Source: Gigaspora rosea (taxonomy: Eukaryota > Glomeromycota > Glomeromycetes > Diversisporales > Gigasporaceae). Taken from it: a stretch of DNA of 64,000 nt. The number at the start of each line of letters is the position of its first letter. Within the stretch, counting starts at the first letter, position 1. The position numbers were made by a program, and so were the translations under genes. The notes beneath the pieces are model-generated. The model made no database searches, was not told where the DNA came from, and saw nothing but the letters and a program-made list of their open reading frames with translations. Positions 57,206 to 64,000 of the stretch are shown here, piece by piece. Location of the stretch: contig QKWP01000068.1 of the NCBI GenBank assembly GCA_003550325.1, positions 165,434-229,433 of the forward strand, read 5' to 3'.

Positions 57206-57917
57206 ATGTCCATCATGCAACGTCTAACTTTTTTTCTTCTTGTCGTTTCCTTTTGCTTAATGGGTATCACACCTTTTGTACCAGGAACTGAAGGTAATGT
57301 TTTTTAAATATATATTAATTCTTTATTATAACAATTTAATTTATTTGCTTGATATATTATAGCATTCGAGGTTCTAATCTTGCCACTCTTTGGAAATAGT
57401 AAGAAAGTCTAAATTTAATGATTAAATTTATGAAAATTGTGTATTAATTGATAATTTTTTTTTTACAGACTATGATGTTTGTAGTGTTTGGATGGAAGAT
57501 CCGAACCAAAATTTCATAACCTATATACCTCAAGGTCTAAATAATCATGATGATTATTATAAATTCTATTGTGGTGGTCATATGTCCCAATATGGTGATT
57601 CAGGAGTAACTCGTCAAAATGAAATTGTAACTTTGCAAACTTTAGATAATACTACAACATATACAATTTGTTTTCGCATTCAACAAGATACTCCTTATTT
57701 TTATTGTAGTGATGTAGGTTTTACAGATAATACGTGTTTGGTATTTATGGGTTACGATCACAATTCTTGGGAAGTTAAAAATTTAGGTTACGGAGAATGT
57801 AAATTCCTAAGAGATGGTCCTCCTAATCCAAGTCAAAGTAATGATCAAAATGTTGATAAAGATGCTTCAAATATTATTGCCATAAAAAATCTTCCTGTAA
57901 AAAAAGTTCATTTGTAA
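57206..57917 (+). CDS. Secreted six-cysteine protein, unknown function
   Basis: Three exons: 57206-57293, 57363-57398 (36 bases) and 57469-57917. Both junctions are phase 1 with GTAATG/GTAAGA donors, giving 190 residues. Residues 1 to about 28 form a signal peptide (basic MQR, then LTFFLLVVSFCLMGI). The mature part has six cysteines (46, 76, 109, 121, 131, 152), an even number suited to three disulfides, plus one glycosylation sequon (N102-T-T). The tail (160-190) is polar. There is no membrane segment or known catalytic motif. It is probably exported to the cell surface or apoplast, possibly an effector-like protein. The first two exons are inferred from splice signals and reading frame. The main exon is certain to be open. 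Confidence 0.75.
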
Positions 57918-58155
57918 AAAATTCATTTAAGTCAATAATGTGAATTTAAGTTTTATATCAAGAAAAAAAATAATGTTAATATTGCATTTTGCATGTTTGC
58001 ATGTATTCTCCCTTAAACCGTCCGCCTAGCAGGCAAATTTGCCTGCTAAAATGATTTTAAAATTTTTTTTTACATTTTCTTAACCTTATCCCCCTTATTT
58101 ATTAAATAAAATTAAAGATATTTTTTTATAAATAATATATTTAAATTCGGGTTTA
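57918..58155. other. 3' flank of the secreted-protein gene
   Basis: AT-rich. 'agcaggcaaatttgcctgct' at 58028-58047 is a 20-base perfect palindrome about 110 bases after the stop and could be a transcript hairpin. No other feature. Confidence 0.45.
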
Positions 58156-58157
58156 CT

Positions 58158-58476
58158 AAAATGCACCTATGTTGAACACCATGTTACACAAAACTATTAG
58201 AATAGCCAATCAAAATTTAAGATCAGGTGTAACATAAAATTTGTTTTTATTGTTTATTTAAAATTTTGCTTATGAAACCGCCTTTGGGGCTCTAATAAAA
58301 AAAATTCCTTGCTAAATTTTGGTATAAACTATGCCCCTGCCCATCCCAGGTCTTACCCTAACCCTAAGGTAATAAAAATTTATTTTTTGTTTTATAAAAG
58401 TTATTTTTTTGTTTTTGTTACACGAATTTGCAAATCTAATTTACCTATGGTGTTCAACACCATAGGTGCATTTTAT
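58158..58476. mobile_element. TA-flanked inverted-repeat element
   Basis: The left end AAATGCACCTATGTTGAACACCATG is matched by the right end (GGTGTTCAACACCATAGGTGCATTT, whose central part is itself palindromic). TA sits outside both ends. The interior includes 'accctaaccctaaggta', another telomere-like string. There is no coding content; the 58309-58557 frame is spurious. A TA duplication suggests Tc1/mariner-type mobilisation. Confidence 0.65.
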
Positions 58477-58559
58477 AATTACTGTTTAAATTTTATTATT
58501 TTTTTCATAAATAATATATTTAAATTCTATTATTTTTTTTATAAATTATATATTTAAGG

Positions 58560-60040
58560 GTAGGCGTGGCCTAAAATTTATTAGTATAACTCTGGTAAAT
58601 ATATTTTTGTAAATTGGGTTTTAAAATTAAAAATGCATCTCTTTAAAAAAAATAAACTTCATATAGAATTAAATTTTCCGAGGTCACTATATGTTTTTCC
58701 TGGGTTACACAAAAATTTGATAATCCTCATTGGTCGAATCATATGAAGTTTATATGTAAATCATATGATATGGTTATACAAAGTTGATCTACAATCTATT
58801 TTATATGAAAATGGAAATATTGTCACCCTACCCTTAAATTTTATTATTTTTTTCATAAGAATATTTCTAACTATAACCGGTGGTGATCATCACCACTATT
58901 TTGTATAACCAAAAATTTTTTAATTTTATTTATATGTATTATTTAAAATATATAACTAATTATATTTGATATATAAATTTAATAAATATATAGAATTCAC
59001 TTTATTTATTATTTATTGTTATTTAACTGTTTATTTTATAAATACTATAGTGCATTTTCAAGTACTCCCCAAGTTGCCTACGCTGCTTGCTTTCGCTCAC
59101 AGCTAGGCAGACTACCTGCGGTGCTTTTACTAATAAAATGCCAGTAAACCACTTGTACTCTCGGACAAGTTTTGCACCGTGTTAATACTTACCACAATCA
59201 TTGCTTCTACTAAAAGCATTCTCAAGCATCATTCTCAACAAATTCAATAAATAATCTGCCAGTTTGTTGAGTTCATTGAAGGTAATGCTTGAAAACGCCC
59301 TAAATCAATACAGGTAAAGTGAAATTAAATAAATAAATCATGACAGTAACAATCGTATATTAACAACTGAATAAAATATTATATTGATCTTCAAGTCTAT
59401 CATTCGGTAAGTTCTCCACGGTTACTTTATGCGAATGCATTGTTTCGTTCAATTTCTAATGATTTATTCAAATCCCCAAATGATTCTTCAAATCTGCAAG
59501 TGACTTAAGATAATCCACAATTTTCTCGATTTATTTAAATCCACAAGTGAACCTTCTATTCCTTTAATAAAATACGTTATATCATAAATGGAGTTTCACA
59601 GAAGTGAAATGAAGGGTATGGTTGAATAGCCATGTTCGATGGTTCACGTACGAAGGTATGTACTCGATCTCTCATATTTTGCTTGCTGGTGTGATTGTAA
59701 ATCTACTTTTATAGAGATTATCTTGTAAATGATTTTTTGTATTCCAGAAACATTTATCAAAAAAATGAGCTAAAACAACAGTGCCAAAATTACCCTATTA
59801 CAAAGAAGCTTTATGCTAAAACTTACCATTGCCTTCAACAACGACTTCCCCAATGTGAAAAAGTTATATTGAAATCACTCTAATTTTAATTGAAAATACA
59901 GCAACAAGTTACATTAGTCTAACATGAAAAGTACCATACAAGAATTTGTTTACAAAATGACAACTTACTCTAATAGAAAAACACTTACTTTAATAAAACG
60001 AAGCAGCAATAGCAACGCGTCAAACTAATAACAACACTTT
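58560..60040. other. Intergenic, palindromic GGTGGTGATCATCACC
   Basis: GGTGGTGATCATCACCAC at 58880-58896 is a short palindrome. Similar 'gatgatcatgtgacactagtgatgatcac' lies at 60398-60430. 59050-59170 is richer in GC ('agttgcctacgctgcttgct'). No gene seen. Confidence 0.35.
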
Positions 60041-60084
60041 CTAAAGCGACACATTATATTAAAGACAATACCTCAGAAAAAGCA

Positions 60085-60310
60085 CTAAAGTAGACAACTT
60101 CAATCATGAGGCTAGAAAAGATGACTCCAACAAAGAAACACTAGAAAGGTTGACTTCACCAATGAAAAAAGTGAAATTGACGATAACTACAATGACGAAG
60201 AACCAGAAAGAACGACTCCAACGATGAAGCACCGGAAAGGGCGACTCCAACGATGGAGAAGCACTGGAAAAGTCGATTCTGATGACAAAAGAAGCACCTA
60301 ATGGGGCGAT
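60085..60310. repeat. GACTCCAACGATGAAGCACCGGAAAGG minisatellite
   Basis: Six to seven degenerate ~30-base units such as 'gactccaacgatgaagcacc' + 'ggaaagggc'. The minus-strand 80-codon frame across it is repeat-derived. Confidence 0.7.
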
Positions 60311-61028
60311 TTTTGCTAAAACAACGTTAGTAATGTGCAAAAGCAAATAAAGTATTATCGGTATATGAAATATTAATAATACGATTTTAAATAATCGTGT
60401 TACACATGATGATCATGTGACACTAGTGATGATCACTACGGATTATTTTGAATATATTTCTTTTCATAAATAATATATTTAAAATTTTTTTCATAAATAA
60501 TATTTAAATTTTATCATTTTATCTTTTTTTTTTGTTTCAAAGTGCCATTTTGGGATGATTGTAAAAAGTAAAGAGATATAAACCCCAAATATGATATCAC
60601 ATTGAATGATAAATAATAGGACTGTAAAAAAAATCTACAGTATATTTATTAATTCATGTAACTTGGAATTCAATTTTTTTTTGTACATCTAAAAAAAATT
60701 TTATATTTAATTAGTATGTGTAATTTTTTTGTTTAAAAAAAAATTGTAGTAATTATCTTCTTATTAGATTCAGGTTTAACAAGGCACCTGATCAGAATCC
60801 TGCTGTTGCTAAAATACAAAATGCAGGTGTGTTCTACGTGAGGCATACAAAAAATTATTAATTATACTATATGAACATTCAAATGTATTTTTTAATGTAT
60901 GAAATTAGCTACATTTAATATTTAGGCAAGCATATATTAATTCATTTTATTCGCTTTTTATTTATTTATTTATTTATTTTTTAATTTGCTATTTTTTCCA
61001 TTAATCTAATAATAGTCTAATAATAATG

Positions 61029-61066
<38 letters not shown>

Positions 61067-61155
61067 TTAAATTTTTTTCGACAATTTTTTTTATTAAGTA
61101 GTAAATGGATGTTTATCTGTTATTCTAAAATAATACATGCCATTTCACAATTCAT
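60311..61155. other. Intergenic with one exon-like island
   Basis: AT-rich with simple repeats (tttatttatttatt near 60960; ataataatatt near 61040). The only notable island is at 60769-60828, listed separately. Confidence 0.35.
60769..60828 (+). pseudogene. Exon-like island, unrecognised
   Basis: After a possible acceptor (ttattag) the sequence reads RFNKAPDQNPAVAKIQNA and meets a GTGTGT-type donor. Composition is distinctly more protein-like than the flanks. No adjacent exon could be found, so it is either an orphan exon or coincidence. Confidence 0.2.
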
Positions 61156-61158
61156 AAA

Positions 61159-61500
61159 TGGGGTGTCTTCAATTAAAAGGGCCCATTTTTACATTTTTTT
61201 GAAAAATGAGTTTTCGTTAAATTCATATAAATTTTGACATGATTGACTTTTTTTAATTATAAATGAAAGTCGAATTACATAATAAAAAATCAAGATAATG
61301 TAAAAAGAAAAATTACATGAGGCTGCGTAGAGCCAACACGTCACGAGTTTACCCGATAGTCACCTGCCGTCTTTAACCAATCAATATCGTGAAATTTGAT
61401 TGATCCCGGATCAGTCCGAAAATCAAAACAAATAATTAAACTCAAATATCTCAAAATAAAAAAAATGTAAAAATGGGCCCTTTTAATTGAAGACACTCCA
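61159..61500. mobile_element. 342-bp MITE with ~38-bp TIRs
   Basis: Inverted ends TGGGGTGTCTTCAATTAAAA... and TGGAGTGTCTTCAATTAAAA... continue through GGGCCCATTTTTACATTTTT with a single mismatch. The interior (61315-61420) is less AT-rich and lacks coding frames. The target duplication is unclear (ATAAA/AATAA-like). High end identity suggests a recent insertion. Confidence 0.75.
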
Positions 61501-61502
61501 AA

Positions 61503-61550
61503 TAAGTAGCTGCGCGACGCAGTCGCGCTAAACCAGGCACGGATGATAAA
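61503..61550 (-). repeat. Dispersed hairpin end (GCGCGAC-GCA-GTCGCGC)
   Basis: Reverse copy of the family seen at 10743, 17774, 33985 and 62886: AAATAAGTAGCTGCGCGACG, a perfect 7-bp stem with 3-base loop, then CTAAACCAGGCACGG. A GC stem near an invariant end is suggestive of a rolling-circle or other hairpin-ended element. Confidence 0.6.
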
Positions 61551-61760
61551 CTGTATAAGCAAATAACGTCTAGGGACATTGCTTAAATAATGGCCAGAAT
61601 TAAGCTTAATTTGATTAAAATTTGAAATTACACTTTTGGGATTTATTTCACATTTATAGGGAAGAAAAGTTGAATAACTCTGATATAGATAGTTAAATTT
61701 TGTATCAAATTCAGATACGGCTGATTTGAAAATTAGTAAAACATGTGATAAATATTGTGA
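61551..61760. other. Intergenic, no gene seen
   Basis: AT-rich unique-looking DNA with nothing identifiable. Confidence 0.35.
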
Positions 61761-61763
61761 TTA

Positions 61764-61905
61764 TTAATAATTATTTTTGGTAATAAATATGTAGTTTTCG
61801 ATAAAAATTTTTGGCCAGTACATGATTATATCGAAGCGATATAATGGCTAAAAATATTATTATCAAAAACTACTTTTTATTACCAAAAATTTATTGTAAT
61901 TTTGA
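61764..61905. repeat. ~140-bp foldback repeat
   Basis: 'aataattatttttggtaata' + 'aatatgtagttttcgataa' pairs with 'tatcaaaaactactttttat' + 'taccaaaaatttattgtaatt' around a central TATATCGAAGCGATATA palindrome. A compact AT-rich inverted repeat with no coding sequence. Confidence 0.7.
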
Positions 61906-62465
61906 TAATTATAATACAACAGAAGGAAGCTTATTTGTGAAATAGTGAAATCTTCTATGATCATTGCATTATCGTGAAATAATAAAAACAATAAAACGTG
62001 AATAAATCTATAGGAAATGTAAGTGGACCTTGTGCCAATGATAACTCATACAGGGGGGACACCAAAATTCCATGTCAGAATGCTTCAGTGTGCATCGGAA
62101 TTATGGTCAATTGGATCAGAATTGATCAATTTTGCTCCAAGATTATAAAAAATTTTACTAATAAATTATATCCATTCATTAAGTAAAAAATGCCCAACTG
62201 ATGATTTTGCTATAGAACTTGCTAACAACTGGGGCTAAACGCTGGCCTAGATCCGATGCATCCAACTCGGAATTTTGGTGACCCTCCTGTGAAATTCGCC
62301 AACGATTTCTCATTCAGCTGCAACAGATGACCCTACCCTCCCTTCAAAGGAATCTGGTCAGTCTCATAGATATCTGTGAGTGTCAATTTGCAATCAGCCA
62401 GCAGAATACAGCACTAAGTCGCACTAACCCAAGTGCTATATAACTGCAAATATCAATATCAAATT
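61906..62465. other. Intergenic, no gene seen
   Basis: Contains a 62-codon frame (61998-62186) without recognisable features and a moderately GC-rich stretch 62225-62440. I cannot assign either. Confidence 0.3.
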
Positions 62466-62468
62466 CAT

Positions 62469-62880
62469 ACTGATGGCCAGCCTGTATTATGCAGGCGGGA
62501 AACCACCGGCCAGCGCTAAGCCACACAAACTCAACTACTTACGGTTATTTCTTGGTGCTGTAGTTATTTCTTGGTGCTGTATTACTGCTTTTTCCAGGAG
62601 CATATCCCATTTCAGTTTAATAGCACATAAATCTATAAATAACAGTCAACTTGAACCCGCCATTTCATAATTATAACTAGTGAATATCCAATGTCACATC
62701 ATATTAATGGACAGCCTGTATTACGCAGGCAGGAACCCACCGACCAGCGCTATTCCGTTCAAACTCAACTGCTTACGTTGATCTCCCGGCGCAATATTAT
62801 TTGCTATTTCTGGGAGCATATCTTGTGTTTCAATAATGCATAATATTCAACTCCGGTATATCAGACCAGATTATTCCAAT
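62469..62880. repeat. Tandem pair of the CGGGCGGGAAACCAC dispersed repeat
   Basis: Two diverged copies lie head to tail. 'atggccagcctgtattatgc' + 'aggcgggaaaccaccggccagcgct' (62473) recurs as 'atggacagcctgtattacgc' + 'aggcaggaacccaccgaccagcgct' (62707). Each is followed by 'aactcaactacttacg', 'aggagcatatcccatttcag' and 'actccggtatatca'-like tails. The 62473-62670 open frame is repeat-derived. Confidence 0.75.
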
Positions 62881-62885
62881 TAGTG

Positions 62886-62930
62886 TAGCTGCGCGATGCA
62901 GTCATGCTATAACCAGGAACATACTAAGTA
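62886..62930 (-). repeat. Dispersed hairpin end, diverged copy
   Basis: GTAGCTGCGCGATGCAGTCATGC then TATAACCAGGAACAT matches 61508 with substitutions that weaken the stem. It directly follows the second CGGGCGGGAAACC repeat, suggesting the hairpin is one end of that same repeat family. Confidence 0.55.
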
Positions 62931-64000
62931 TGATACTAAAGTTTGTTTTTGAAAATTAATATATTTTATTTTAATTATTGCAGTTGATGCTGACTTGAGG
63001 CCATTATAAAATAAGTATGATATGAAATTCTAATTTGGTAGGAATAATATTAATTCATTTTAAGAAAGTCTTAAAATTATATGGATGAACTCTCATTCAG
63101 AAGGGTATTTTTTCTTATAATTATTATTTACACACAGTCGTATACATGTACGCATCATAATAATGTAATAGCATAGTTATGTATAATACTTGGCAATAAT
63201 TTGTTAAATTTATCTGAACTTTTTATCCATATCACATTATAAAAAGACACTGGCTTATTTAGTGCAAATAAAAATAAATTAATCAAAGGCAGACCATTAG
63301 TTTAAGTACTTCAATTATAACATACTTTATTTATTCTTGTTCAATCAGGTAACTATTAACACCGAGAAAACAGATTTATTCTCCATTAATTACAGATTCG
63401 ATATCAAAATATGCTGGGGTATCTAAACTCTACATAGATATTTTTGCCTAAACTGACTATTCACACTATATAATAAATTACAAATTCATGACCCTAAATT
63501 AATGGATTGGATTTACCCTTTTGTACGAAATATAGTACATTTTAAAAAATGCATTAAAAATTTAAAAAAATTAATAGCTTAATTTTTTTTATATACAAAA
63601 ATCTAATAAGTATTCAAAAATAGTTTAGCAGTATTGTTTTTTAAATTAATAATAAAATTTTTATAAAAAAATTTTTTTTATATATTGTATTTTTTGTGAT
63701 TTCTAATGTACTAGATTTCGTACATTTGTAAAGTCAGTTATAATTATAATTTATTAATATATTTGGCAAATTAAAAGTTTTAATAAATAAAAAATTGTAT
63801 AGGCTTGTTATAAAAAAAATATTATTATTAGTTATATTATAAAAATTATTACTTATATTATAAGCTTTTTTTGAAAATTTTTACAAATTATTACTTTACA
63901 TAGTAAGCCATATGAGTTTAGCTAGAGTTTAAAAAATTTTTTGCTAATTAAATTTTCTAAATTCTTAATCAAAATTATAAATATTTATTATCTAATTTCA
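62931..64000. other. Intergenic to window edge
   Basis: AT-rich. TTGCAG followed by TTGATGCTGACTTGAGGCC at about 62978-63000 is a weak exon-like spot. No gene or bounded repeat is supported to the end of the window. Confidence 0.35.

Noticed and set aside
61998-62186. 62-codon frame with four cysteines as a secreted peptide
   Set aside because: No signal peptide, no splice context, and low protein-like character after the first 35 residues.
1-64000. CRISPR arrays, bacterial operons or ribosome binding sites
   Set aside because: Spliceosomal introns and eukaryotic transposons show nuclear eukaryotic DNA; tandem arrays lack unique spacers of constant length.
1-64000. tRNA or rRNA genes
   Set aside because: I found no convincing GGTTCGAATCC-type B box with a folded cloverleaf and no rRNA core sequence; a covariance-model scan would be decisive.

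Overview
This is an A+T-rich eukaryotic nuclear window. Short AT-rich spliceosomal introns (about 70-100 bp, GTAAGT/GTATGT-like donors), a fungal-style cytochrome P450, short secreted proteins, and a small family of WD-propeller plus six-transmembrane ion-transport proteins in a repeat-packed background all suggest a fungus. An arbuscular mycorrhizal fungus (Glomeromycota, Rhizophagus-like) is the best guess. The organism is inferred from style and remembered family content, not from a marker gene.

Genes. Four gene models look intact. They are a three-exon cytochrome P450 (18182-20023, +), a two-exon 47-residue secreted peptide precursor with a KR dibasic site (35051-35583, +), a seven-exon, 1217-residue ion-transport protein (40586-44750, +), and a three-exon, 190-residue secreted cysteine-containing protein (57206-57917, +). 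Two broken paralogues of the ion-transport gene lie in tandem on the minus strand at 3858-9320 and 10148-14771. Each is split by its own DNA transposon, and each has frameshifts or lost segments. Unrecognised coding-like remnants are at 2435-2718, 26807-26995, 38280-38835 and 60769-60828.

Mobile DNA. Most of the rest is transposon debris, and several elements can be bounded to the base by target-site duplications. There are two elements with 8-bp TSDs and GACGAAACC subterminal arrays inside the broken channel genes (7464-9174, 11620-12889). There is a hAT element with a recognisable dimerisation-domain remnant and a nested 497-bp insertion (45339-47246), plus hAT-like elements at 54009-55236 and 55966-56771. 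Harbinger-like MITEs with TWA duplications lie at 8508-8659, 9742-10102, 22179-22397, 22423-22526 and 48893-49172. A 670-bp element that is almost entirely inverted repeat has a 9-bp TSD (31165-31834). Other inverted-repeat elements lie at 36138-36842, 37019-37159, 58158-58476 and 61159-61500. A Helitron-type 3' terminus ends at 53976, and a LINE 3' fragment with a zinc-knuckle coding remnant lies at 20456-21577.

Repeats. Tandem arrays are abundant. They include a heptamer array starting in the P450 stop codon, 100-bp and ~55-bp unit arrays at 51.9-53.9 kb, a ~206-bp palindrome-rich array at 55.4-56.9 kb, three ~230-bp units at 34.1-34.9 kb, and Thr/Pro-type 12-mers at 29.75 kb. The picture is a gene-poor, repeat-dense compartment in which a local ion-transport family has decayed to one intact member.
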